In this document: positions 8,874 to 17,586 of the stretch, in pieces
Layout of the letters: each line of letters begins with the position of its first letter
Position numbering within the stretch: position 1 is the stretch's first letter
NCBI RefSeq assembly: GCF_021130785.1
Contig: NW_025776820.1
Coordinates: 1-64,000, forward strand
DNA: 64,000 nucleotides
From: Homalodisca vitripennis
Taxonomy: Eukaryota; Arthropoda; Insecta; Hemiptera; Cicadellidae
Direction of reading: 5' to 3'
The notes under the pieces: generated by a model
What the model was told of the DNA's origin: nothing
What the model saw: only the letters and a program-made list of their open reading frames with translations
Databases searched by the model: none
Position numbers and translations under genes: made by a program

Positions 8874-10064
8874 CTACACCACCCGCTTAACGTTACCCGT
8901 GAGCAGAGTGTATGCCAGGTGTGAGTCATATAGTACTAAGCAGTAAGCCGCAGTGTTTGCAGCAATAGCGTTTTTAGTCTCAAACTCCAGACGCACGTCT
9001 ACGGGGCCAGTTTTTATTGAATCATTCTGCTTGGAGCAGTCAATAACATAGAGAGGTACGTTACTTTTAAACGTGTTGAAATCAACTGTAGGGGCACCTT
9101 GTATCTGGTAGTATGAGCTCTGGAATCTGGTAAACATGTCGTAGAAAATGCGTAGATCACCATGGATGTTATCGTACGGGAAGTACTGTGAATTCAGAAA
9201 CAGTTTGATATTGAGTAGATCGCAGCGATCAAAGCTGGAAGCGTCTTTTTTCAAATTGTTCTTCCTTCCAGTCTGGAAACCTAAAATCACGTAACGAGGT
9301 TTTTCAATTTGGGTACTCGTTTTTATTGTCCAACTATGACGTGTTGTCAACGGCAAACTGGGGTACTCGTGAATTTCCCATGATCGAAACGGAAGGTGAA
9401 TCAGTGTATCTTTCTCGACCATACGCAACAGCTTTAACCTGTGGCTGTCTGATATTGTAATGTAAGGAACCCTCCAGTACAAGTCAGTTATATCAAGATC
9501 AACAGTAGCAGCGTCAGCTGAAATTACAGCATTGTTATCAGAGGCGGCTCTCAGAAGAACCAACTCTTGTTTACTGTTAACCACTACCTTTTTGTAATCT
9601 TCGAAAAATCCCATCAATGTCCTAACGGGAACGGCGTAATTGAACTCTTTAACAGCGTCTGCGGAATTATTCGCCCCGAGCCACCCTCCGTTAGCCAGAC
9701 TCATTTTTTCATTTTCCTTAAAAGATACCAGTCCTTTGATCGTCGTAGTTATGCCGACACTGCGTGTTTTATCGATTACTTGACCGTTCAACTCGTAACG
9801 AATCTCATCAAATAAATGTGCCATCGAGTTGTTCACTAGATTTACATTGCAAGCACTGCCGTCAGCTTTTTTAGCCTGCAGCGTCCCTTTAACATGTATG
9901 AAGCTTTCGAACGGTGCTGTGATTATGTCTTGCTGACTAATCGGTATTCTGATTTCATCGTTATTCTTAAACGTAGACGAGGCGTACGGTTTATGGGTAT
10001 GAAATTCCCACCCCGTTACGTCTTCATCGTACATTGCTCCGGACTCTATCGATAGAAGCGCCAT
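8874..10064 (-). CDS. Major capsid protein (double jelly roll)
   Basis: This is an intact 396-residue frame with its ATG at 10064. Order, size and character match the Polinton major capsid protein: beta-rich, with a conserved opening (MALLSIESGAMYDEDVTGW), HLFDEIRYELNG, and the late segment NIKLFLNSQYFPYDNIHGD typical of the group. In this family the protein forms trimeric pseudo-hexagonal capsomers of a T-number icosahedral shell. It lies directly downstream of the minor capsid gene, as in other Polintons. No frameshift is seen. Confidence 0.9.
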   Translation of the reverse strand: MALLSIESGAMYDEDVTGWEFHTHKPYASSTFKNNDEIRIPISQQDIITAPFESFIHVKGTLQAKKADGSACNVNLVNNSMAHLFDEIRYELNGQVIDKTRSVGITTTIKGLVSFKENEKMSLANGGWLGANNSADAVKEFNYAVPVRTLMGFFEDYKKVVVNSKQELVLLRAASDNNAVISADAATVDLDITDLYWRVPYITISDSHRLKLLRMVEKDTLIHLPFRSWEIHEYPSLPLTTRHSWTIKTSTQIEKPRYVILGFQTGRKNNLKKDASSFDRCDLLNIKLFLNSQYFPYDNIHGDLRIFYDMFTRFQSSYYQIQGAPTVDFNTFKSNVPLYVIDCSKQNDSIKTGPVDVRLEFETKNAIAANTAAYCLVLYDSHLAYTLLTGNVKRVV

Positions 10065-10175
10065 ACTTAAAGCCTAGAGACTTTAGAAACTTTATGTTCT
10101 TTGATGTTAACGCTGCCACCTTTCGGTGATTACTGACCAGTGTGTGGCTCGGCAACTCTCTAAATACTAGACCCA

Positions 10176-10851
10176 TTATTGTTTTCTTATATGCAAGCGT
10201 AGTGAGACTATCTCGTTACGGAAATTAATCAATCTGCCGTCCTGGTCCTTGAGTGTTACGGAAATGTTGTTCACTCTACGAACGTTCACCGGTAAATAGA
10301 TTACATTGGCGGGTTTCTCAACTATTTTATAGCCTGGGGCCACTTCAGGGTAGAACTCATGCAGCACGTGTCCCTCTACACACACCGTTTTGAAAGGATC
10401 CTCGTGCGATATTGCATTCAACGCGTATAGTATTTACATTCATTATGTTTATGGGGACATCGGATGTGTGTACCCTGCCTGGCTCAAGTGGTTTTTTACT
10501 GAACCCTAGTAGGGGAGCGATTGTCTGTTCTCTGTCAAAGTGTATGATTTTATTACAAGTGATTTCGGATTTTAGCGTATTATTGTTTCCTTTCAGACTA
10601 AATGTCACATCCGCGCCTAAATGGGATTTGATGTATTCTTCGATATTTTCAATTTCGTACGACCCCTCTGCTATCTTGATTTGTTTATTGTCACCGTAAT
10701 AAAACATATCGTTTATTCCCGTTTCAATATTTGGAATCGTATAGTATGTGGAGAGGTCAACTAGACCAATTTCGTAATCACCATCGCTCACGTCCATTGG
10801 AGGAAATACCTCGCATGATACCTGTGGAGCAGGACCGCTAAGTGAAAACAT
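10176..10851 (-). pseudogene. Minor capsid (penton-like) protein, frameshifted
   Basis: The N-terminal part runs from the ATG at 10851 to 10357. The C-terminal part continues in another frame from about 10421 to 10176. The switch falls near 10381, in a GTGTGTGT tract, where a small indel would restore one frame of about 220 codons. The size, the opening (GDYEIGLVDLSTYYTIPNI) and the closing segment (PPGYKIVE-like, NVIYLPVNVRR) match the Polinton single-jelly-roll minor capsid protein placed at vertices. The start overlaps the protease stop by 14 bp. The shift is either true decay or a sequence error in a dinucleotide run. Confidence 0.8.
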
Positions 10852-11216
10852 TACTGCTGAGAAACTTTAAACACAAGTGTCCGCAGACTACTGAGCCCTC
10901 ACTCTGTCTTCTCTCGTAATTATACCGTACGTTAACGTCTGGTCCTAGGTATGATATAAGCTCTATTGGTGGTCTTAGGTTACCAAAACTGTCAAAGTAG
11001 TATACCCTGTTACCTAACTTCCTGTAACACACCCAATGTGTACCTTCACCGGCCGAGTTATCCAGATTAATTATGGCCGATTCATACGATCGTGGGCGTT
11101 TGGGTAGAGCGTCTCTCATATAAACTCCACGGAAATTCGGAATATTAAGTAGTTTCGCGTAGTGTACTAGCTCGTAATTTGATAACGGTTTTACTGGTAT
11201 CGACGTTTTTTTTTAT
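10838..11216 (-). CDS. Adenain-like cysteine protease
   Basis: The Polinton maturation protease cleaves capsid precursors. Visible catalytic residues are His in GTHWV, Asp in YYFDSFGNL and Cys in VVCGHLC, in the H-D/E-C order of the adenain family. The first in-frame ATG is at 11119, but homologous-looking sequence (SNYELVHYAKLLNIPNFRGV) runs upstream in frame to a stop at 11213-11215 with no ATG. It overlaps the phospholipase gene. The upstream part may therefore be reached by a -1 frameshift at the A9 tract (11206-11214), or a start has been lost. It is short for the family even with the extension (about 125 codons). Confidence 0.85.
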
Positions 11217-11748
11217 TGCAACACCTCCTCTTCTTTCTTACCCCACCGCCTCTCTTTGGATACGGCTTGAGGTACATACCCTGACCTTTACGTTTGGGCT
11301 TCCCTCGCTTGCTCTTCCGCCTCTTCCCTCCACCGAGGGCTGTTTTGGTCTTCATGGCTCCTGTTACAGCTAAGGCTGCGGCTCTTTCCCCAATACTTGC
11401 GTCGGCCGATTTGACTCTTTCCCAGGCTCTTTTGGCTAATTCTTTGTCGGCTTCTCTTCGGTGTTCGGAATCCCTGTATTTTGAGTACGCTATATCGTGA
11501 TTTTTACAATATTCGTCCAAGGGATTTATACCCTTATCACCCCTTGCCAATCTCACCCCTAATTTCGTACCTGGACCACAGTATCGGTACCCACCAGGTA
11601 AATGGAGTTCGACAGGTAGAGCGTCAATTGCACGGTTCAAAAGATTTCCAGCGACCGATCCGGCGTTTTGCAAAGCGCTCGAAACCAGACCTCTTCCTCG
11701 CTTGACGGTTCGTTTCAATCTGTTTCGCTTTACTTTGTGCTTTCCCAT
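11191..11748 (-). CDS. Phospholipase A2-domain protein (parvovirus VP1-type)
   Basis: The 185-residue frame has its ATG at 11748. It has a basic N-terminus, a calcium-loop motif YCGPG at residues 56-60, and the catalytic motif HDIAY at 84-88. The C-terminal third is strongly basic and Gly-rich, resembling a nuclear-localisation or DNA-binding tail. In parvoviruses this domain breaches the endosomal membrane on entry, and PLA2 genes are also reported in adintoviruses. A role in particle entry is therefore inferred. The 3' end overlaps the protease frame through an A9 run. Confidence 0.85.
   Translation of the reverse strand: MGKHKVKRNRLKRTVKRGRGLVSSALQNAGSVAGNLLNRAIDALPVELHLPGGYRYCGPGTKLGVRLARGDKGINPLDEYCKNHDIAYSKYRDSEHRREADKELAKRAWERVKSADASIGERAAALAVTGAMKTKTALGGGKRRKSKRGKPKRKGQGMYLKPYPKRGGGVRKKRRCCNKKKRRYQ
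11206..11214 (-). other. A9 homopolymer at the PLA2/protease overlap (possible -1 frameshift site)
   Basis: The nine A residues are read as three Lys codons in the PLA2 frame, so an A AAA AAA heptamer is in the correct phase. A -1 slip moves ribosomes into the protease frame immediately after that frame's last stop (11213-11215). No stimulatory structure was assessed. An indel in a homopolymer is the simpler alternative. Confidence 0.4.
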
Positions 11749-11749
11749 T

Positions 11750-11986
11750 TTATTCCCTTATATACCGTAATACGTTATAGAGTTGCCTGAGCAGGGTCTC
11801 CCTAACACATGTGATCTGCAGTACGTCAAAGATATCCGCCTCGGATCTTGTAACCACTCCTGTAAACTCGTCGTACTCCAGAACGTGACTGTCTGTTATA
11901 AAGTACAGACGGCCATTTATATATCTGAAACCTCCTCTAATTCCATCAGGGACTCCTGGCAACACGCTACTGGTCATACCCAACAT
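11750..11986 (-). CDS. Small Polinton protein, 78 residues
   Basis: The ATG at 11986 is followed by MLGMTSSVLPGVP and a strand-rich stretch ending in a helical, Arg-rich tail. Upstream, the frame stays open to a stop at about 12047, and the encoded residues (ADIFTDDKFVVELNE) look protein-like, so the original start may lie further upstream and be lost. It lies between the fibre and PLA2 genes, with one base before the PLA2 ATG. No family is recognised. Confidence 0.45.
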   Translation of the reverse strand: MLGMTSSVLPGVPDGIRGGFRYINGRLYFITDSHVLEYDEFTGVVTRSEADIFDVLQITCVRETLLRQLYNVLRYIRE

Positions 11987-12071
11987 AGTGCCTCTGAGAG
12001 TGCATTCGTTAAGTTCTACAACAAATTTGTCATCGGTAAAAATGTCAGCTGCTCACATATAAATAAAACCA

Positions 12072-13241
12072 TCACGGTTTCGATCTCACCCTGCTCACTG
12101 GGTCTTTAAAGTATGGGTCGACAATGTTGAACCTAATCCACTCGTCTTTATCGGTTAGGTGTATAGCGTCTAGCGTCGGAGCCAGTAGTTTGTACATTCC
12201 GTAAAAGACTTCGCTCACCACTCTCACCAGATAATTAACAGACACAGCGTCACTCATGTCGACAGGGTCGCCCACAAGTTTCAATCTTTTATTCCTACAA
12301 TTCCACGTGTCACCGTCGAGTATCGGAGTGTTCACTTTAAGGTATCCTCTATTAACAGCATCTCCGTCATACAGCGGAGAAGCTACTTGACTTAATCGTT
12401 TACGTCCAAATAACCATTTATCCTTATCCGTATCCGGTGTTCTTTCCTTCACATAATTTACAGTGCACGCGTCGGTATCTTCTTTAGGTTCGGCAACATT
12501 AGAAACTCTGTAATTATTAAAGATAACTGTTCCGTCCGCAATACTTTTAGTAGCAGGCAATAGATTTTGAAACTGAGAGAGTGTAACGGCATCGTTTGGT
12601 CCTTGACCATCGGCTACATTCACTAGTCTCCTCTTTTTAGCGTCGATCGTGTCCTTGTCTATCGCCAGCGTTTTTTCATTCAGTTTCCTGTTCAAAGTCT
12701 GTAGGTTTACACCGTCGCCAGCGAGAAGAGGATCAGCCATCTGTCCGAGTCTTTTGTTATCACATTCCCAGACTTTACCATCACTACTTCTTTTTAGAGT
12801 GTTCGTTTTAAGATATTTTAGCGTCACTGCATCTGTATCCCCCGCGGGATCACCTATCATGCGCAACCTGTAGTTGTCAAACCTGTAATATTTGCTGTTT
12901 GTGTCCTTATATGGTACCTCCCTAGCAAGACGGCGAAGAGTCAGAGCATCGGTCCAGAGTAGAGCATCACCTATGTTGCTAATTCTGTTACCTTTAGCGT
13001 CCATCACATTTTTCTTGGATACAAGCGAAACGTCAGACACAGTCTTGAGGACTGCGCTATCCACATTATTTTTCAAGGTCTGCAGGTTTATAGCGTCTAG
13101 ACTGTGCTGGGCGTCGGCCACGTTACATAACCGCTTGCCCTTGATATCGTAGTTGCCGTCGACTGTGAGACTGAATCCTTGTCCAGGCGGACCTCTCTTA
13201 CTTCCTTCACGGACCGTATGACCAAACTTGTCAACACTCAT
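12072..13241 (-). CDS. Repeat-shaft fibre-like protein, 389 residues
   Basis: After an N-terminal MSVDKFG motif and a GPPGQGF turn come eight imperfect ~40-residue repeats with the pattern [KR]R[LI]..[VI][AG]DP...[DT]DA[VL]...YL. This pattern is like the RITNVADP..DTDAV repeats of phage tail fibres and YadA-type trimeric adhesins. A trimeric shaft with an attachment role is inferred, the counterpart of the adenovirus fibre. The C-terminal 60 residues lack the repeat and could be the distal tip. The ATG at 13241 overlaps the stop of the preceding coiled-coil gene. A TATAAAG lies 37 bp upstream. Confidence 0.65.
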   Translation of the reverse strand: MSVDKFGHTVREGSKRGPPGQGFSLTVDGNYDIKGKRLCNVADAQHSLDAINLQTLKNNVDSAVLKTVSDVSLVSKKNVMDAKGNRISNIGDALLWTDALTLRRLAREVPYKDTNSKYYRFDNYRLRMIGDPAGDTDAVTLKYLKTNTLKRSSDGKVWECDNKRLGQMADPLLAGDGVNLQTLNRKLNEKTLAIDKDTIDAKKRRLVNVADGQGPNDAVTLSQFQNLLPATKSIADGTVIFNNYRVSNVAEPKEDTDACTVNYVKERTPDTDKDKWLFGRKRLSQVASPLYDGDAVNRGYLKVNTPILDGDTWNCRNKRLKLVGDPVDMSDAVSVNYLVRVVSEVFYGMYKLLAPTLDAIHLTDKDEWIRFNIVDPYFKDPVSRVRSKP

Positions 13242-13600
13242 TGTGCAAGTGATGAAGACTCCTCCTGTACATTGCTCTTTATAAATATCTTATCCCAGTC
13301 AATATATGTGTTTTCATCAACATCTAAGACGCCGTGGAAGCGAGCTGGAGGTACGGTAGTGTGTATCTTATTGATCCAGTGAAATAGTTGAACTGCTAGA
13401 CGCCTTATAACTTCTTCATTTGTATTTTGTAAGCTGTTTATTTGATTCTGCTGAATAAGCGCTTGATTCTGAAGGATTGCAATTTGAGAGTACAGTCTTC
13501 TTACATCTTTCTTTAGCTTTTTGTTTACAGTATTCGTAACTCTCTGAATGTCTTGCTTCTTCAGAGATTGTGGCCTCTGACCAAACTTATTGACGGTCAT
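13238..13600 (-). CDS. Coiled-coil protein sharing the fibre's N-terminal motif
   Basis: This 120-residue protein starts MTVNKFGQ, close to the MSVDKFGH start of the adjacent fibre gene. Residues about 20-70 are a heptad-rich Gln/Asn/Leu helix (LYSQIAILQNQALIQQNQIN) typical of a trimeric or dimeric coiled coil. The tail (ARFHGVLDVDENTYIDWDKI) looks like a small folded domain. The shared start suggests that both proteins dock on the same capsid site. The ATG and stop overlap the neighbours on each side by 4 bp. Confidence 0.6.
   Translation of the reverse strand: MTVNKFGQRPQSLKKQDIQRVTNTVNKKLKKDVRRLYSQIAILQNQALIQQNQINSLQNTNEEVIRRLAVQLFHWINKIHTTVPPARFHGVLDVDENTYIDWDKIFIKSNVQEESSSLAQ
13278..13284 (-). 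promoter_or_regulatory. TATA box upstream of the fibre gene
   Basis: TATAAAG on the minus strand, 37-43 bp upstream of the fibre ATG at 13241 and inside the 3' end of the coiled-coil gene. It would allow the fibre to be transcribed separately. Confidence 0.35.
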
Positions 13601-14568
13601 CTCATCAATGATCTGAATCTCGCGTTACCATCACCTGATATAGTCTTTGATTCTTTGAGTTCTTCGATAATGTTTATTATTTCGTTCCTATGTCCCGTGT
13701 TACCGGTCTCTGCTGAGGACACGAGGAGTCTGAGTCTGTCACACAGTTCGTTTGGGTCATCATAGTAGATAGGGTCTGGTGCTCCTACATCCTTATACCC
13801 GCTACCGGTCTTTGGGAAGAGTTGAGAAATAATGACTTTGTATTTCGTTGAAGCGTTACGGTTCACGTGATTTTTATAATTGTAACTTCTCTTGTGAGCA
13901 GACGACAGTGTCAATATATCCTTGTAAGCTCTCATATCGTTTACGTTGTAACGTTTGTCATCAGGCAGACGATTAAAAAGCAATTCATAAAGTCCCTGTG
14001 TAGGTCTGTAGGACCGTTCACCTACGAGTATGCTACCGTCATCTCCAAATGATAACTTCTTATCTCCTACCATTAGCGTATTGTTGTCGTAGCGTGGTCC
14101 GTACGTATGGTCGATCTTACTATGTTTACCTGACATATCCTTCATCATACTTGTCATGTACCTTATGGTTAGTGGATGAGAGAACGTGTTCTGTATCCAT
14201 GCAGATGCTGAGAGTTGTCCTTCTTTCGTGCTGAGTATATCACTGACGTCTGGTGACGACGGTCCTGCTTCAAGCACATCATCGTCCTGCAGGAACGCAG
14301 GTGTTTTGGGGGTTGACATAACGTCCGGAGTGAACTGTACGGCTGCCTCATCTTCATTTTCCTCTTCTTCTTCTTGCTTTGGTTCGGTTTTCGGTTCAGT
14401 TTTTACAGATCCTGTTGTTTTTCGTAACTCTGACAGGATAGGTTTGTACTGTTTTTCTAGAAATACGTCTGTGGCCAGAGTTCCTTCTCTGAACTGTTTA
14501 TACTTTTGCTTTATAGCTTTCCTCAAACGAGTTATACTGAGAGTAAGGTCCTTCTCCTTTGAAGCCAT
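13597..14568 (-). CDS. Conserved Polinton protein of unknown function, 323 residues
   Basis: The ATG is at 14568. The N-terminus is helical and basic, then an acidic low-complexity linker (EEEEENEDE) and a conserved C-terminal region. That region has the features YGPRYDNNTLMVGDKK, RSYRPTQGLYELLF and YDDPNELCDRLRLLVSSAE. This domain order recurs in many arthropod Polintons, next to the ATPase and capsid genes, but I know no assigned function. A structural or assembly role is plausible from its neighbours. It overlaps the next gene's ATG by 4 bp. Confidence 0.65.
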   Translation of the reverse strand: MASKEKDLTLSITRLRKAIKQKYKQFREGTLATDVFLEKQYKPILSELRKTTGSVKTEPKTEPKQEEEEENEDEAAVQFTPDVMSTPKTPAFLQDDDVLEAGPSSPDVSDILSTKEGQLSASAWIQNTFSHPLTIRYMTSMMKDMSGKHSKIDHTYGPRYDNNTLMVGDKKLSFGDDGSILVGERSYRPTQGLYELLFNRLPDDKRYNVNDMRAYKDILTLSSAHKRSYNYKNHVNRNASTKYKVIISQLFPKTGSGYKDVGAPDPIYYDDPNELCDRLRLLVSSAETGNTGHRNEIINIIEELKESKTISGDGNARFRSLMR

Positions 14569-14618
14569 TGTTTAAACTGACAATGTGACTCGGTTTTAGT
14601 ACTTTAATACTAACTACT

Positions 14619-15761
14619 TTATGGCAGTTCAACCTGTCTAAAGAAGAGGGCTCGTTTTTTATGCTTTCTTAGAAAGCGTACGACCTGCTTTAGTGACACC
14701 ACGGTACCTAGCCCTCTTAGGTAAACTGTTCTCGGTATCTGTACAGGTCTATCAGGGTCCCTGAACACAAAGGTCCTTTTCCATCCGTCTCTCCACTGGG
14801 GTATCTCAGCTACAGTATACTTGTCACTCTCCACGTGCTTTTCCATATATTGTTTCAGATGCTCTATAGGTCTGTTCACCCTACTGTGTATGTGAATCAT
14901 GTAAGAGTTGAGTAACCAGAATTCACTTGGATTAGCTCCTGTAAAACTCCTCCAAGCCTCAAACTGTTTGGTATTTGTAATTGAGTAAGTCCCGTCACGC
15001 AGTGTTATTCCGAACTTATCGCAGTACATTGGTACGGTCGGTAAAGCCAATTTGAGAAATTCTGTCGTAAACAGACTTTGACAAAGATTGTTTACACCAG
15101 CAAAATCTTTCTTCCTTTGACCTCGCGGTAAACCGTCTGGGACGGGGCCGTAACCTACGTTGTAGCTAATGTCAATGTAGCACTTTGAAGCTAGAGCACG
15201 ATTGTAGATCTTGACAGGGTTCCTGATTGGTATTGTTCTCTCTGTAATGAGAATACAGCGAGCTGCATGCGGTATGTTACACCCGTACTGGAGCATCCTT
15301 ATACAGGTCTGCGCAAAGTTTACACTACCATGAGCGTTTCTCAACGGTACGATTTGACCGAATTGATCGGGAAACGGTCTGAATCTGGATAACATGTTCT
15401 GTGGATTTCTTACCGTACTATTTAGCATGTCCTCGTGGTACACCACGAGTTCGAGCGGTACCCCTTTGTTTTGACTTCTTTTCACAAACTCTATCCATAT
15501 ATCGCGATTGTAGAACCGTTCGCTTGCTGAAATCATTAACAAGATTACGGGTGGTAGACTAGCACTGTACATCCCTACACGCTTATGTCTCCAGCACCTC
15601 CTATTGAAGAGAAAACCATGTGGTCCGCGTCTGCTACAGTAATTACCGCAAAACTTTTTCTTATCGGCATAGTACCAGGTGCACAGGTTTGAATGGACTT
15701 TGTTGGATCTCTGGATTGAGAAACCTCTGAGGTCATTGTAGTGGTATATCCTTACCATCAT
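14619..15761 (-). CDS. Glycosyltransferase-like protein (GT14/core-2-like)
   Basis: This is an intact 380-residue frame starting ATGATG at 15761, overlapping the ATPase stop. The segments PPVILLMISASERFYNRDIW, VPLELVVYHEDML, and CILITERTIPIRNPVKIYN followed later by EFWLLNSYMIHI follow the layout of GT14-like (core-2/I-branching) transferases found in several large DNA viruses. In those, an LLS-type strand with a conserved acidic residue precedes a proline turn. A role in glycosylating particles or host targets is inferred. A Cys/Arg-rich N-terminus (residues 25-60) could bind metal. Identification is by motif layout only. Confidence 0.45.
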   Translation of the reverse strand: MMVRIYHYNDLRGFSIQRSNKVHSNLCTWYYADKKKFCGNYCSRRGPHGFLFNRRCWRHKRVGMYSASLPPVILLMISASERFYNRDIWIEFVKRSQNKGVPLELVVYHEDMLNSTVRNPQNMLSRFRPFPDQFGQIVPLRNAHGSVNFAQTCIRMLQYGCNIPHAARCILITERTIPIRNPVKIYNRALASKCYIDISYNVGYGPVPDGLPRGQRKKDFAGVNNLCQSLFTTEFLKLALPTVPMYCDKFGITLRDGTYSITNTKQFEAWRSFTGANPSEFWLLNSYMIHIHSRVNRPIEHLKQYMEKHVESDKYTVAEIPQWRDGWKRTFVFRDPDRPVQIPRTVYLRGLGTVVSLKQVVRFLRKHKKRALFFRQVELP

Positions 15762-16447
15762 AGATCTTGAATGAAACTATCGATTCCGATACGATACCTG
15801 CCTTTATCAATGTCACAGTCCTTGCATATGACCAGGAAGCCGTGTCTGTCTTTCCACGCCAGAGCACACATTTGTTTAAACTTTTCAAAGTCTATATCGG
15901 TATTGACGTGGTCACTGTATGCATGGTGAAGGTTTGTTTCGTCTTGTTTGAATAGTACGATAAAGTTGGCATTGTCTCTAACGAGCTGTTTGGGTATATG
16001 GCTGTAGGTCTGACCTAGGTAGAATGTGTCAATATTCTTGTGTCTACCCATGGTGAAGTAGTTTCGTATATTGTTATGTTTTTCACAGGCTATGTCGTCG
16101 AATATCATTACTGAATTCTGTTTAGCCTCACTCGGGTGTATGACAGATGCATTGTCATCATACGCGTGGTATCCGATCTCTTTCGGCATAATCTTGGATA
16201 GTAGCTGGTACTTTGGTTGGTAGAGTGATTTTGAAAACACGTAAACATTTTCAAATCTCAAACCGTTAGGATCTACCAATAGGTTAAACAGTACGTTCGT
16301 TTTACCGCAATTGGACGGTCCAACAATTAATCCGCGAATCGTGTCAGGTAGCAGAGGACCGTTTTTATTTGTACGATTCATACCACCACCTACAAACTCG
16401 TCAAAGTTTCTCACTGGTAATTTCACAGATTGACTAATCAGTCTCAT
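15758..16447 (-). CDS. Genome-packaging ATPase (FtsK/HerA-type)
   Basis: The 229-residue protein has a Walker A motif GPSNCGKT at residues 43-50 and a Walker B SVMIFDDI at 112-119. It matches the Polinton packaging ATPase, which translocates DNA into capsids. I choose the ATG at 16447. The frame runs open to 16606, but it has no ATG there and the extra residues are Ala-rich and unlike the family. A TTTATATA lies 40-47 bp upstream of 16447. The gene overlaps the glycosyltransferase-like gene by 4 bp. Confidence 0.9.
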   Translation of the reverse strand: MRLISQSVKLPVRNFDEFVGGGMNRTNKNGPLLPDTIRGLIVGPSNCGKTNVLFNLLVDPNGLRFENVYVFSKSLYQPKYQLLSKIMPKEIGYHAYDDNASVIHPSEAKQNSVMIFDDIACEKHNNIRNYFTMGRHKNIDTFYLGQTYSHIPKQLVRDNANFIVLFKQDETNLHHAYSDHVNTDIDFEKFKQMCALAWKDRHGFLVICKDCDIDKGRYRIGIDSFIQDL

Positions 16448-16608
16448 TGTCGAAGATAAACTAAGTTGCACATTATTATGACATAGTATATAAAGTAACA
16501 GAGCTGAACTGGTAGCCCTCCTGGACGTTGGAGCGCACAGCTGCATCCGCTCCCACGCAGCGGCTGGTGCAGCTGCATCCGGTCCCACGACTGCAGTTGC
16601 AGTCACAC

Positions 16609-17532
16609 TCAGTGTGTGGTGATGTCATGCTTGCTCACCCATGTGTCACTGTTTTTATCGAACCCTTGCCATCTAACAAGTACTTTGTCTCCTTTCCGCC
16701 TCAACACTTTCTCAACTAGATATACATTACCAGTTTTGGACCTGAGGAGTTCTTGTTCATAAAACCCACCTTTCAATACTTCACCTTTAGAGTCTTGTAG
16801 AATGTACGTTACGGGTTTTGTAGGTTTTATTGCATATACTGTAAATACTTCATTTGTCCAGTTAGGCAGATAACCTTTTTTAAAAACTCCTTTGTATTTG
16901 CTAATCCTTACCTTATCGTTTAGCTTGAATTTAGTGATTTTAATTTTTTGTTTTCTTTTTGTGGTTTTGTTTAAACGGACAAGGATTTGTTTTACGTGTT
17001 TCTGTTTAACGTCTTTTGGTTTCATACCGATTGTTCTGTGGACATTATTATTGTACTCCTTGACTATATCAGATAGAATACTGAACCATTCGTAACTTCC
17101 ACGTGTCGTGAATTTTCTATACATTTTCTCTTTTAATGTTCTGTTTAGACGCTCTACAATAGAGCTTTTCAGATGTGAGTAGGTCGAGTAAAGGTTTATT
17201 TTATATTTGTCCATTAGCTTTTTGACGTGAGTGTTGTACCACTCCTTACCCTGATCAGTCTGAAGGTTTTTCATCTTGTGTTTAGACAGTATAGGTTCTA
17301 GTGCATGCGCGACTTCTGCACCGGTCTTGTTTTTTAAAGGAATGGCAAACGCAAGTTTACTAAAGCAGTTTATCATTGTCAATATATACTTGTAACCTTT
17401 GTTCACCCTTGAATACGGGATCATCTCTACTAGGTCAGCCTGGTATAGATCATTGAGTCCCTTCAGCGTAACCCTGCGTCTGGGATAGTTTTTCCTAGCC
17501 GGTTTGTGCAGTTCTTTCGCTATCGCGTCCAT
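16609..17532 (-). CDS. Retroviral-type integrase with C-terminal chromodomain
   Basis: This is an intact 307-residue frame from the ATG at 17532. The rve core carries Asp33 (LYQADLVEM), Asp93 (LQTDQGKEW) and Glu127 (SSIVERLNRTLK). Residues about 260-305 form a chromodomain (VYLVEKVL, KVLVRWQGFD, TWVSKHDI), which in other elements guides insertion to chromatin. The N-terminal zinc region is short. It would integrate the element and cause the 6-bp target duplication seen at the ends. A TATA-like ATATAAATA lies at 17566-17574. Confidence 0.92.
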   Translation of the reverse strand: MDAIAKELHKPARKNYPRRRVTLKGLNDLYQADLVEMIPYSRVNKGYKYILTMINCFSKLAFAIPLKNKTGAEVAHALEPILSKHKMKNLQTDQGKEWYNTHVKKLMDKYKINLYSTYSHLKSSIVERLNRTLKEKMYRKFTTRGSYEWFSILSDIVKEYNNNVHRTIGMKPKDVKQKHVKQILVRLNKTTKRKQKIKITKFKLNDKVRISKYKGVFKKGYLPNWTNEVFTVYAIKPTKPVTYILQDSKGEVLKGGFYEQELLRSKTGNVYLVEKVLRRKGDKVLVRWQGFDKNSDTWVSKHDITTH

Positions 17533-17565
17533 CTTTCAAAATGAAGAAAAAAATCTGTATACCGG

Positions 17566-17574
17566 TATTTATAT
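17566..17574 (-). promoter_or_regulatory. TATA box of the integrase gene
   Basis: ATATAAATA on the minus strand, 34-42 bp upstream of the integrase ATG. It separates integrase transcription from the structured element and the BC-box gene upstream. Confidence 0.45.
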
Positions 17575-17586
17575 TAGTCTAAGTGG

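Noticed and set aside
11757..11764. TATATAAG as promoter of the PLA2 gene
   Set aside because: It lies only 9 bp before the ATG, so a normal start site would fall inside the coding region.
16448..16606. N-terminal extension of the packaging ATPase
   Set aside because: It begins at GTG, is Ala-rich and unlike the family, and a TATA-like sequence lies within it upstream of the better ATG at 16447.
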